Assembly (NCBI GenBank): GCA_002697705.1
Contig: NZXL01000004.1
Span: 1-12,462 of the forward strand
Direction of reading: 5' to 3'
Length of the DNA: 12,462 nt
DNA from: Methanobacteriota archaeon
GTDB lineage: Archaea; Thermoplasmatota; Poseidoniia; Poseidoniales; Poseidoniaceae
The notes under the pieces were generated by a model, which saw only the letters and a program-made list of their open reading frames with translations, made no database searches and was not told the origin of the DNA. Below are positions 1 through 6,458 of this stretch, piece after piece (within the stretch, counting starts at the first letter, position 1; each line of letters starts with the position of its first letter). Made by a program: the position numbers and the translations under genes.

Positions 1-92
1 CTTGAGACCATTCCAACACTTGGGAAGCATGCTACAACGAGGGCATTATCGGTTGAAACTTCAGCATTAATTCGAACACTAGGGCCTTGCAT
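1..92 (-). CDS. PAC2-family protein, N-terminal fragment (runs off left edge)
   Basis: Only the first 30 codons are present, read leftwards from an ATG at 92-90; an in-frame stop lies a few codons upstream, so this ATG is the probable start. The peptide begins MQGPSVRINAEVS and continues to ALVVACFPSVGMVS. That matches the opening of PAC2 (proteasome assembly chaperone 2) proteins: a short beta strand, then a hydrophobic strand ending in a G/C-F-P-x-x-G-M/L-V turn. The complete PAC2 protein at 8608-9366 has the equivalent VAIAGFTTAGMVG. Archaeal PAC2 homologues are related to proteasome assembly chaperones, but most have no tested role. The gene diverges from the nuclease at 181, with 88 bases between them. 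The plus strand is also open over 1-120, but that peptide looks like nothing known. Confidence 0.7.
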   Translation of the reverse strand, partial: MQGPSVRINAEVSTDNALVVACFPSVGMVS

Positions 93-180
93 GAAGTCTC
101 TACTTTCTCATCGTGTATGAAGACTTTCGTCAATTTGCTCATTGCGGTGGTTTGATGATGGTTAAACAAAACGATACCTC

Positions 181-1362
181 ATGGCCGGAGAGACTCCCCC
201 TGCAGTTAGAGAGCACATGCTCTCTCCTTCAGCTTGGAATCGTTACGAGACTTGCCCTCGAATGTACTGGTTGAGCCGTCAAAGATTACCGCGTAAGGCT
301 GGGATGGCGGCCTCTCTTGGTACTGCAGTTCACGCCTCTATCGAGGATTTATTGTTGAATGATTACTCTAACATAGGAAATCAGCAAGACGATTGGCTTC
401 CAGAAGAAGCTCTAAGAGTACTAAAACTGCGATGGGAAGAAGAGAAAGAAGTGTTCATGAATACTCCAAGGCGACCTAAGTGGAAAGAAGAGAAATGGAA
501 GGAAGCGATAAAACAACAACGAGGGGGCGTAATCATGTTACTGGACCATGTTGGAATACAAGGTCTTGACCACAAGAGAATCACCGGCGCATTATGGCGA
601 AAAATCCAGAAGCATGCAATTGCAGTTGAAGGAGAATTAAAAACCAAAGATGGGCGATTGATGGGCCGTCTTGATCTATTACTTGCGGATGTTAATGATG
701 CAGGAGAGATGACTGGTTGGCTTGTTGCTGATTTGAAAACAGGTAGGACGCCAGACAAGAAGTTGAAAACCGAAGTCAATCGCCAGTTGAGGTTGTATAG
801 AGATATTTTACTCGACAATAACCCGAATGCGCCGAAGGTTAGAACCGAAGGCTGGTACACTCAAAACTCATCAAAGTGGCCTGCGATTGGAGAAAATGTA
901 CTCGAGCAAGCATATGCAGCATGGCAAGAAACTCAGCCGACAACAATTCCGATGGAGCCAACTCCTGGCAAAGATTCTTGTGGAGGATTTTGTGATTGGA
1001 AAGCATGGTGCCAACATTGGTGGAATTGGAGGCATGAAAATGGCACCCTTCACAAAGATGATTTTTCTGATGCAGTTGTATTATTACATGAATTCGATTC
1101 AAATAGTGGTTCTGCAGTGATTGAACTTTGTGAACCATTTGATGGGGGAATTCGAGCAATACCAACAGGTATTCGAAAATCAGCAAAATTCGATGACCGT
1201 GGTAAAGATGCATTACAAGAAGTTCTGGCATCTAAACACCAAGGTCCATTATTTCTAGGATCGATAATGACAGCTCAAAGCACCTGGCGCATTGGCCATT
1301 GGTGCGACGTTCTACCTTGGAAACCGATTCTAGATGGCGTCGAATATATTCGTGAGAATTGA
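181..1362 (+). CDS. RecB-family PD-(D/E)XK nuclease with probable Fe-S cluster
   Basis: A 393-residue protein of the RecB-nuclease/Cas4-like superfamily, expected to cut DNA with divalent metal during repair or end processing. The visible core motifs are: LSPSAWNRYETCPRMYWL (residues 14-31) at the N-terminus; GTAVHASIE with H51; GRLDLLL with D165; VADLKTG with D184 and K186; and QLRLY (Q202, Y206). C25 together with C267, C271 and C277 (C-x3-C-x5-C) gives the four cysteines that hold a 4Fe-4S cluster in AddB and Cas4-type enzymes. About 100 residues after the last cysteine form a beta-rich tail I do not recognise. There is no helicase domain and there are no cas genes nearby, so this is not a CRISPR adaptation gene on context. 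An in-frame stop at 163-165 limits the start to ATG 181 or the internal ATG at 217. The stop codon directly abuts that of the convergent exonuclease. Confidence 0.85.
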   Translation: MAGETPPAVREHMLSPSAWNRYETCPRMYWLSRQRLPRKAGMAASLGTAVHASIEDLLLNDYSNIGNQQDDWLPEEALRVLKLRWEEEKEVFMNTPRRPKWKEEKWKEAIKQQRGGVIMLLDHVGIQGLDHKRITGALWRKIQKHAIAVEGELKTKDGRLMGRLDLLLADVNDAGEMTGWLVADLKTGRTPDKKLKTEVNRQLRLYRDILLDNNPNAPKVRTEGWYTQNSSKWPAIGENVLEQAYAAWQETQPTTIPMEPTPGKDSCGGFCDWKAWCQHWWNWRHENGTLHKDDFSDAVVLLHEFDSNSGSAVIELCEPFDGGIRAIPTGIRKSAKFDDRGKDALQEVLASKHQGPLFLGSIMTAQSTWRIGHWCDVLPWKPILDGVEYIREN

Positions 1363-2178
1363 TTAATTCAGAGAGTCTCTTAATGTCTCACGAGCATCTT
1401 CATCTTCGATTCCTTTTGGCGAAAGTAGCCAAGAGATATATTTCGGGTCGATATTTTGGATCTCTGAAACATGTCTCCCCTTGTGTCTACCAAAGGCGAG
1501 AACATAGTGGCCATCATCGATTCTAATTTTACCTAAAGAATCTAACATTTCCAAATCTTCAAGCCCTCTTCCAAGGTTTGACTCCTCACTTCTCGAATCA
1601 CCATGAACCAGCCACCTTTCTAGTTCTTCCAATGATTTTCTAAAGTAGGGGGAATGGTCGACAGTAAGTCTCCAGAACAGCAGTAGTGAAGCAGCAGCAT
1701 CAGCAGCAGCAGTATGAGCGTTTTCTAGAGATATGCCATGTTTTCTACACAATGCTCCTAGATTGTGAGGCCTAGGTAATTTTACACGCCTTACTACTTC
1801 TAATGTATCTAGTACTACTTTTGGGTTCGGCGGTAATCTTCCTAATCTACGAAACTCATTATTGAGCAATGGTAAGTCGAATTGCCTCACATTATGCCCA
1901 ATGATGACAGCGCCCTCTATCTGCTCATAGATTTCATCTGCAAAGGTGGAAAAATCATCCAATCCTCTAACATCGTCATCATATATTCCATGCACATTAC
2001 TAGCCTGCATTGGAATCGAGCGTCGGGGATTAACTAGATTTTCATAAGAGATTTCACTCCCGTTTTCGGATGAACCAATCAAAGCGATTTGAACAATCCT
2101 GTCATTATTTGTTGAAATCCCAGTAGTCTCTAAATCCAAGGCTAAAACACGTTCCCCATCAAGAAAGTTCTGAGCCAT
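1363..2178 (-). CDS. DEDDh 3'-5' exonuclease (DnaQ/epsilon-like) with ExoX-type C-terminal module
   Basis: A 271-residue DnaQ-superfamily exonuclease, expected to remove nucleotides from 3' ends of DNA or RNA. All the catalytic motifs are present: ALDLETTG (D15, E17), GHNVRQFD (H95, D101) and AHTAAADA (H155, D160), which places it in the DEDDh class. N-VHGI near residues 61-65 is also typical of proofreading-type exonucleases. After the roughly 175-residue exonuclease domain and a linker, residues 224-253 (YVLAFGRHKG ... YISWLL) resemble the small basic module found at the C-terminus of exodeoxyribonuclease X-like proteins and DUF3820 proteins. That module is often seen with DEDDh domains and probably helps bind nucleic acid. 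It starts at ATG 2178-2176 and is convergent with the Fe-S nuclease with zero bases between the stop codons, and divergent from the acidic protein gene. Whether it acts in replication proofreading, repair or RNA turnover cannot be told from the sequence. Confidence 0.9.
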   Translation of the reverse strand: MAQNFLDGERVLALDLETTGISTNNDRIVQIALIGSSENGSEISYENLVNPRRSIPMQASNVHGIYDDDVRGLDDFSTFADEIYEQIEGAVIIGHNVRQFDLPLLNNEFRRLGRLPPNPKVVLDTLEVVRRVKLPRPHNLGALCRKHGISLENAHTAAADAAASLLLFWRLTVDHSPYFRKSLEELERWLVHGDSRSEESNLGRGLEDLEMLDSLGKIRIDDGHYVLAFGRHKGRHVSEIQNIDPKYISWLLSPKGIEDEDARETLRDSLN

Positions 2179-2253
2179 ACAACGAGCAAAAGTTCCTACT
2201 CCTTGAACATCACTATACCAATATTCAAATCAAATTTTGCTGTAGGGTAATTC

Positions 2254-2640
2254 ATGGGGCTATTTGATAGAATCTGGAGACTTTTCGTCAAAGTCGAGCC
2301 CGAGATTCAAATCGAAAATAGCCAATCAGATATTGTTCAGGAAGAATATGAGCATAAGTATCAAGGAAATAGTGAAAAGATATCTGCAGATGCCATGGAT
2401 ACACTATTACTAGATGATGAAGAAGATGAAAAGCCAGTTGAAACGGTTATTGTATCGGAATATGATGCGGGCGATGTCGATTTTGATGAGTTTGAAAACA
2501 CGGAAAACGAAGATAATTCAGACAAGAATGTGGTGGTACATGAATCATATGATGATTTAGATGAACATCTCGTGGGAGCCGAAGTAATTGGCGATATTCC
2601 GGGAGAAGTATTGTTTGATTCGGACAAAAGTGAGCCGTAA
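2254..2640 (+). CDS. Highly acidic small protein, function unknown
   Basis: A 128-residue protein I do not recognise. It opens with an amphipathic, basic-aromatic stretch (MGLFDRIWRLFVKV, residues 1-14) that could lie on a membrane or dock on a partner. The rest is strongly acidic: I count 40 Asp plus Glu residues (about 31%) against about 8 Lys plus Arg. There is an acidic cluster around residues 53-59 (DDEEDE) and low-complexity sequence through residues 70-92. No cysteines, signal peptide or membrane helix are evident, so most of the chain is probably disordered in the cytoplasm. AT-rich sequence at 2221-2238 is centred about 27 bases before the ATG and could be its promoter. The gene diverges from the exonuclease gene (75-base gap) and precedes the lipoprotein. 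Real-gene status is supported by the lack of a competing frame and by orderly spacing. Confidence 0.7.
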   Translation: MGLFDRIWRLFVKVEPEIQIENSQSDIVQEEYEHKYQGNSEKISADAMDTLLLDDEEDEKPVETVIVSEYDAGDVDFDEFENTENEDNSDKNVVVHESYDDLDEHLVGAEVIGDIPGEVLFDSDKSEP

Positions 2641-2706
2641 AATAATGAAACTTTTTGCACTCCAAATATACATACTATTACAAGGGTGAAGCATTCCTTG
2701 TCTATT

Positions 2707-3885
2707 ATGAGGAAGATGCAAGTAGTTGCTAAGGCTAAATCTTTCTCGCTCTCAATGCTGATATTGTTATCTGTATTTGTTTCTGGATGTATTGGATTAG
2801 ACTCAACAGTAGACCCCAGGGCATCTCTGCAGGCTTACCCGCTCTCAATTCAAGAAGGAGAGACAGTAACATTTGATGCTAGGGATTCTGAAGCAGTAGA
2901 AGGAGTTGTAACTGGTTTTGAATGGGATTTTGGAAATGGGCAAAAAGCAGAAACTGTAGTGGGGTTCACTTCTCACACCTATGATTCATTTGGCGTATAC
3001 ACCGTCACCTTAACCGTCTCAAATAGCCAAGGTGGAGAAGACGACATATCCGCAACAATAGTTGTCAATGGCGCCCCAGTGCTCAATTTAACAATACCTG
3101 AACAGGTGAAATCGGGAGATTCCGCATTCTTGGATGCATCCAATAGTTTTGATCCAGAAGGCAAGGACTTGACATTTGCTTGGGATTTAGACTGGACCAC
3201 TGATTCAGATTCAGATGGCGACCAAAGAAACGACATCGATGCAACCACTCCTACAGTTTTAGTTCCAACAAATTCCTCTGGCAAAATAATTGGTAGTTTG
3301 ATAATTTCGGATGGCACTGAAGTAAGCGTCAGTGAATCTTTTACTATTGAAGTTACTACTAGAACATTCGAAGTAAAATGGGTTACAGAAGAACTACTTT
3401 TCACTTGGGATGATTACCTCGAACAAGGTAGCCAGTGGGAAGATAGTATTTCTCCAGGCGACCGAGGTAGAATCATGGAATATACAGCGACCTTAGAATT
3501 AGATCAGGAATTGGGGCCACAGGACAACTTTACGCTGACTCTTCTAATTGAGAATGACAAGTATGAGAAGACTGTACAAACAGAAGGCGGCAATATAACT
3601 GCTAATGAAACCGCTAAGGCAACCATGGACCGAGATGGGATCAATCCAGAAGGTGAAGATGGTATTTTCACAGCAGATTCAGAAGAGGATTTGATGAACT
3701 TATTAGTTGGACAAGCCGGAGCAAGAACCGCTCAAGGAGTCTGGACATGGACAGTATTTGCACAACAAGCTGACCCTGACCCACTTATTGATGGGATGAT
3801 AGACCCAGATCCAGGTAATGATTGGGATTTAGAAGTAATTGTTATCGTTATGAGTCCAGTGTTAACCGAGATTACTTTTGGATGA
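2707..3885 (+). CDS. PKD-domain lipoprotein, probably cell-surface
   Basis: About 392 residues from ATG 2707; a GTG at 2686 could add seven. The N-terminus carries a basic region, a hydrophobic run (LSMLILLSVFVSGC) and a lipobox ending at Cys28, so the mature protein is probably lipid-anchored outside the membrane. Residues about 40-120 form a PKD domain, with EWDFGNG and HTYDSFGVYTVTLTVSN as its hallmarks. A second PKD-like domain spans about 121-217 (SGDSAFLDASNSFDPEGKDL, then FAWDLDW). Inside it lies DSDSDGDQRNDID, shaped like the calcium-binding loops of thrombospondin type 3 repeats. The remaining about 170 residues are probably beta-rich and unassigned; they are acidic and hold DPDP repeats near the end. 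Surface binding or adhesion is inferred from domain type only. ATG 2707 is preferred because it is ATG and suits the signal-peptide length; an AT-rich TATA-like stretch lies at 2664-2680. Confidence 0.82.
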   Translation: MRKMQVVAKAKSFSLSMLILLSVFVSGCIGLDSTVDPRASLQAYPLSIQEGETVTFDARDSEAVEGVVTGFEWDFGNGQKAETVVGFTSHTYDSFGVYTVTLTVSNSQGGEDDISATIVVNGAPVLNLTIPEQVKSGDSAFLDASNSFDPEGKDLTFAWDLDWTTDSDSDGDQRNDIDATTPTVLVPTNSSGKIIGSLIISDGTEVSVSESFTIEVTTRTFEVKWVTEELLFTWDDYLEQGSQWEDSISPGDRGRIMEYTATLELDQELGPQDNFTLTLLIENDKYEKTVQTEGGNITANETAKATMDRDGINPEGEDGIFTADSEEDLMNLLVGQAGARTAQGVWTWTVFAQQADPDPLIDGMIDPDPGNDWDLEVIVIVMSPVLTEITFG

Positions 3886-3925
3886 TTAAGCGCCGATGCA
3901 AGAAGTAATTTAGCCGGACCTTTTG

Positions 3926-3931
3926 GGAGGT
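3926..3931 (+). promoter_or_regulatory. Shine-Dalgarno motif GGAGGT
   Basis: A full GGAGGT sits nine bases before ATG 3941. It touches the upstream ATG at 3932 directly and overlaps the TTG at 3923, so spacing supports 3941 as the start. Confidence 0.7.
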
Positions 3932-3940
3932 ATGAAAGCC

Positions 3941-4294
3941 ATGGTAGATAGTGTTGAAATCAGCAGAGTCAATATTCGAGATACAGTCTCATTTGACATA
4001 TCGGTGTGGATGAATAATCCAGATGATTGGGAGTTTAGACCTAGTCTTTCAGTAAGCGGGCAGAACTTCATTATTTCAGATATTAATGATGGTTCACAGA
4101 TGGCAAGTATAGAACTTAATGATGAACAAATGGAAACAATCCAGAGAGATAGAGCCGCTGAATTAAGGGTCAAATTCCAAGTCCAAGGAATGCATGGAAG
4201 GCTAAAGATAATCCACCCAATAATCGCAGATGGAAAAGCCAAGAAATTGGCAACTGCAAACTGGAAAACAACACAACCAGTTCGTTTTGATTAA
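3941..4294 (+). CDS. Small protein of unknown function, probably beta-rich
   Basis: About 117 residues from ATG 3941. The start is set by the GGAGGT at 3926-3931, nine bases upstream; ATG 3932 and TTG 3923 are in frame but too close to or overlapping that site. I do not recognise the family. There is no signal peptide or membrane helix. The sequence alternates hydrophobic and polar residues (VEISRVNIRDTVSFDISVWM near the start, ELRVKFQVQGMHGRLKIIHP toward the end), which suggests a single beta-sandwich-like or barrel-like domain. The middle part (residues about 40-73) is polar and acidic and ends in QMETIQRDRAAELRV. It follows the lipoprotein gene by 55 bases on the same strand, with a strong ribosome binding site and no clear TATA box, so co-transcription with the lipoprotein is plausible. 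No enzymatic motif is seen. Confidence 0.65.
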   Translation: MVDSVEISRVNIRDTVSFDISVWMNNPDDWEFRPSLSVSGQNFIISDINDGSQMASIELNDEQMETIQRDRAAELRVKFQVQGMHGRLKIIHPIIADGKAKKLATANWKTTQPVRFD

Positions 4295-4362
4295 TCACAA
4301 TCTGCGAATCCTTTGGGATTGCCACCATTTCTTTGATATGGGTTAACAGCGATTTTCTAAAT

Positions 4363-4653
4363 ATGGTTCCTAAGAGGGTAGGCAAGGGTTCGCAAAAGCG
4401 GGCTAGGTTTGAAAGATTGAAGAAAGAAGTTGAAAATTTTGTTGGAGCAAATCCTGGTTGTTCCGCTCAATCGATAGTTGCTAACCTTGCACATGATAAG
4501 TCGATGAGAAATCATGGCTTAACGCCACGAAAAATTGGTTTTTTTATCTCTAGGAATTTATCCAAGACTTTGACTTGGTGGCAAGACCATAAAGCCGGAA
4601 GAAGAGTATATGGGGAGATTGGCAATGTCCTGAAACCCAAGAAAACGCGCTGA
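4363..4653 (+). CDS. Small basic protein, possible winged-helix DNA-binding protein
   Basis: About 96 residues from ATG 4363, rich in Lys and Arg at both ends (VPKRVGKGSQKRARFERLKK at the start, KPKKTR at the end). The middle, residues about 20-70, reads as a helix (RLKKEVENFVGANPG), a helix-turn-helix-like segment (SAQSIVANLAHDKSM) and a third helix (TPRKIGFFISRNL). This is the pattern of a small winged-helix fold, with the charge expected of a nucleic-acid binder. I do not recognise a named family. A TTG ten codons upstream is in frame. However, a TATA-like TTTGATATG at 4332-4340 is centred about 27 bases before ATG 4363, which suits a leaderless transcript from that ATG and would overlap the TTG. 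Neighbours are unrelated, so no target or partner can be proposed. Confidence 0.65.
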   Translation: MVPKRVGKGSQKRARFERLKKEVENFVGANPGCSAQSIVANLAHDKSMRNHGLTPRKIGFFISRNLSKTLTWWQDHKAGRRVYGEIGNVLKPKKTR

Positions 4654-4705
4654 AAGTTTTATTTCAAGGGGTTCACTCATGTATTACCGATAATTAGCCA
4701 CCTTC

Positions 4706-5371
4706 GTGACAGGTGAAATAGCGGCTTATTTTGACCTTGATGGTACATTGTTGGATGCCTCTAGTGAGAAGACATTGACCGGTCATTTAGGTTTTAGAAG
4801 GCCTTGGAGAATACCACTAGGTGCTACTATGTGGACGCTAGGATTCATTGGAAATTTACTACGCGGACGATCTGTATATGATGCTGCAAGAAATCGCGGA
4901 CATTTTTGTTTAGCCTCATGGCAAGTATTGAAACAGTATTCTGATATTTTAGCCTCGCAGAAATTAATCGATAAAGTCCCTAAAGAGGCATTAGATTGTA
5001 TTTCATGGCATAAACAACAAGGCCACAGAGTAGTATTAGTTACAGCAACAATCGCACCAATGGCTGAAGCTATGGGAGCTCAGTTGGGAATGGATACTAT
5101 CTATGGCTGCGGACCCGAAATTAGAAATGGAATATTATCGGGCTCTGAAAAAGGTTGGAGCGTACCTAGAAGAAAAGGCAAGGTCCCAGTGGTAGAAAAA
5201 GATGCCAATGACAACGGCCATGATTTATCACAATGTTATGGGTATGGAAATACTATGGCGGATACTTGGTTCATGAGAATAACAGGAAACCCGATCGCAG
5301 TAAATCCAAATAAAAAGATGAGGGACATGGCTGAAGAGAACGGTTGGCAATGTAAAACTTGGAAAATTTGA
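4706..5371 (+). CDS. HAD-superfamily hydrolase, subfamily IB-like (SerB-like phosphatase fold)
   Basis: A 221-residue haloacid dehalogenase-fold protein, expected to hydrolyse a phosphate ester through an aspartyl-phosphate intermediate with Mg2+. Motif I is YFDLDGTLLD (nucleophile D10, acid/base D12), motif II is VLVTAT (T113), and the motif III lysine lies in the RKGK run (K157 or K159). Motif IV reads GYGNTMADTW, where most relatives have G-D-S/T-x-x-D: the first aspartate is Asn182 and the second, D186, is kept. Residues about 25-100 form a helical cap with a hydrophobic stretch (TMWTLGFIGNLL), as in the IB group that includes phosphoserine phosphatase and related lipid-phosphate enzymes. 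The substrate cannot be told. GTG 4706 is the only usual start between the in-frame stop at 4691 and motif I. The next gene begins 31 bases downstream behind its own TATA-like box. Confidence 0.82.
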   Translation: MTGEIAAYFDLDGTLLDASSEKTLTGHLGFRRPWRIPLGATMWTLGFIGNLLRGRSVYDAARNRGHFCLASWQVLKQYSDILASQKLIDKVPKEALDCISWHKQQGHRVVLVTATIAPMAEAMGAQLGMDTIYGCGPEIRNGILSGSEKGWSVPRRKGKVPVVEKDANDNGHDLSQCYGYGNTMADTWFMRITGNPIAVNPNKKMRDMAEENGWQCKTWKI

Positions 5372-5380
5372 ATATTAAAT
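5371..5380 (+). promoter_or_regulatory. TATA-like box for the 5403 gene
   Basis: AATATTAAAT is centred about 27 bases before ATG 5403, the distance expected when transcription starts at or next to the start codon (a leaderless mRNA). It overlaps the last base of the HAD gene stop codon. Confidence 0.55.
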
Positions 5381-5402
5381 ACTCTCGAATTCTATATCGG
5401 TC

Positions 5403-6281
5403 ATGGAAACAAAAGCGCCGAGGCCTCTTTCAAAAGGCATTCAAAGCCAAAAGAAGAGCAACCTAATGAGAGAATTATCTGCAATTACGGCCGCCCATCT
5501 AAGAGCCTTTGAGTTTCTAGATGAGATAATGGAGTTAGAGTCGGACAAGATAATGCTTGATGAGGATTGTATTGTGGTATCTGGTCAATTAGCAACTTAT
5601 TGTATCAAAATTGATACATTGCTTAAGAGGCTAAGAAATCCCATTGTATATGGTATCGGATTTGATACAATTTCAGTTCATGCCAAAGGTAAATTGGATA
5701 AAGAGAAGTCAACTTATGCTTGTATTCAGAGTATAGCTGATGTTAACGTGCCTTTTGCAGATAGTATTGCTGCAATGATTTTTGGACTATTGAATGATAA
5801 TAACTTCTTTGAAAATGAAAATGGAGAAACTCTTAGGACAGCATTGATTGAGTTATATGGGCCAGACCCATACAGTCCAATTGGCTCAAAAATGGAAAGT
5901 TATTTTTCATCGAGGTTCAATGCTCATTACGACTTAGAATCTTTGACAGTATCATTTAGAGGCACTCATGGCTTCAAGTGGAGACTTGGTTTTGGCAATC
6001 CATTAGCAGTTGGATTTAGTTTGGAATACAAGAAGCCGCGACAAAGGAATTGGCGTCTGTTGACTAAGGACACCGCAACAGTTATCGAGGATTCAAGTAG
6101 TATTTTCACGATGATGAATAGGATTTCTAGGAGCCCAGGAAATACTATTCCAGATTCCATGGATTGGACAACATCTCTTGATTTATGTAAGTTAATCTTG
6201 CCACTTGTCGATGAATTCAATCACATTGGCGAAGAAGAATTAGAAAGCCTTTGTGAAAAAATGGAATATGAGCATTGGTGA
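5403..6281 (+). CDS. Protein of unknown function (292 residues)
   Basis: I do not recognise this family. The start, ATG 5403, sits about 27 bases after a TATA-like box and looks leaderless. After a basic, probably flexible tail (residues 1-22), residues about 23-50 form a helix (LSAITAAHLRAFEFLDEIMEL). A mixed helix and strand region follows: VVSGQLATYCIKIDTLLKRL near 59-77, then NPIVYGIGFDTISVHAKGKL. Residues about 168-215 look like beta strands (YDLESLTVSFRGTHGFKWRL, then PLAVGFSLEYKK), and the end is helical and acidic (EEELESLCEKMEYEHW). No signal peptide, membrane helix or catalytic motif is clear. It ends four bases before the 3' end of a tRNA gene on the other strand. A soluble cytoplasmic protein is likely; nothing in the context suggests a function. 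Confidence 0.72.
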   Translation: METKAPRPLSKGIQSQKKSNLMRELSAITAAHLRAFEFLDEIMELESDKIMLDEDCIVVSGQLATYCIKIDTLLKRLRNPIVYGIGFDTISVHAKGKLDKEKSTYACIQSIADVNVPFADSIAAMIFGLLNDNNFFENENGETLRTALIELYGPDPYSPIGSKMESYFSSRFNAHYDLESLTVSFRGTHGFKWRLGFGNPLAVGFSLEYKKPRQRNWRLLTKDTATVIEDSSSIFTMMNRISRSPGNTIPDSMDWTTSLDLCKLILPLVDEFNHIGEEELESLCEKMEYEHW

Positions 6282-6285
6282 ACAA

Positions 6286-6362
6286 TGGCGGCCCCGCCGC
6301 GATTCGAACACGGGTTACTGGTTCCGCAAACCAGTGTGATATCCAAGCTACACTATGGGGCC
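6286..6362 (-). tRNA. tRNA-Arg, anticodon GCG
   Basis: The minus strand folds into a full cloverleaf of 74 bases plus an encoded CCA (6288-6286). The acceptor stem GGCCCC pairs with GGGGCC; the seventh pair is A with C, a mismatch. The D arm has a three-pair stem, GTG with CAC, around AGCTTGGATA. The anticodon arm is CTGGT-TTGCGGA-ACCAG with five perfect pairs, giving anticodon GCG, which reads the arginine codon CGC (and CGU if G34 wobbles or is modified). The variable loop is four bases. The T arm is CCGTG-TTCGAAT-CGCGG, and the discriminator base is G. Base 26, the Trm1 target in other tRNAs, is A here, so this tRNA should not be a Trm1 substrate at that position. A TATA-like box on the minus strand at 6385-6394 is centred about 27 bases upstream of the 5' end. 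Confidence 0.93.
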
Positions 6363-6382
6363 TTGAAGCACTCCACTTATGC

Positions 6383-6421
6383 TTTGGATATAAGCGCGAC
6401 GGGTTTCGAAATATATCCAAA
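6383..6421. promoter_or_regulatory. Divergent promoter pair forming a perfect 10-bp inverted repeat
   Basis: TTTGGATATA (6383-6392) and TATATCCAAA (6412-6421) are exact reverse complements separated by 19 bases. Read in each direction of transcription, both give TATATCCAAA. The minus-strand copy is centred about 27 bases before the tRNA 5' end (6362). The plus-strand copy would place a start near 6441, giving the thioesterase gene a short leader of about 18 bases. The simplest reading is two back-to-back TATA boxes of identical sequence. Confidence 0.65.
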
Positions 6422-6458
6422 TGCAAGGTTTCATTGATGCCCGCTAATTCGCACATAC

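Noticed and set aside
1..120. Open plus-strand frame that could be the tail of an upstream gene
   Set aside because: The minus strand of the same bases gives a clean ATG and a PAC2-like opening motif; the plus peptide resembles nothing.
181..1362. Possible Cas4 because of the Fe-S PD-(D/E)XK nuclease
   Set aside because: It is longer than Cas4, and no other cas gene or CRISPR repeat is in the window.
1678..1705. CAG-rich tract resembling a microsatellite
   Set aside because: It encodes the alanine-rich AAADAAAS stretch that contains the exonuclease motif III aspartate, so it is coding sequence under constraint.
2686..2706. GTG start for the lipoprotein
   Set aside because: Possible, but ATG 2707 gives a normal signal peptide, and no ribosome binding site favours the GTG.
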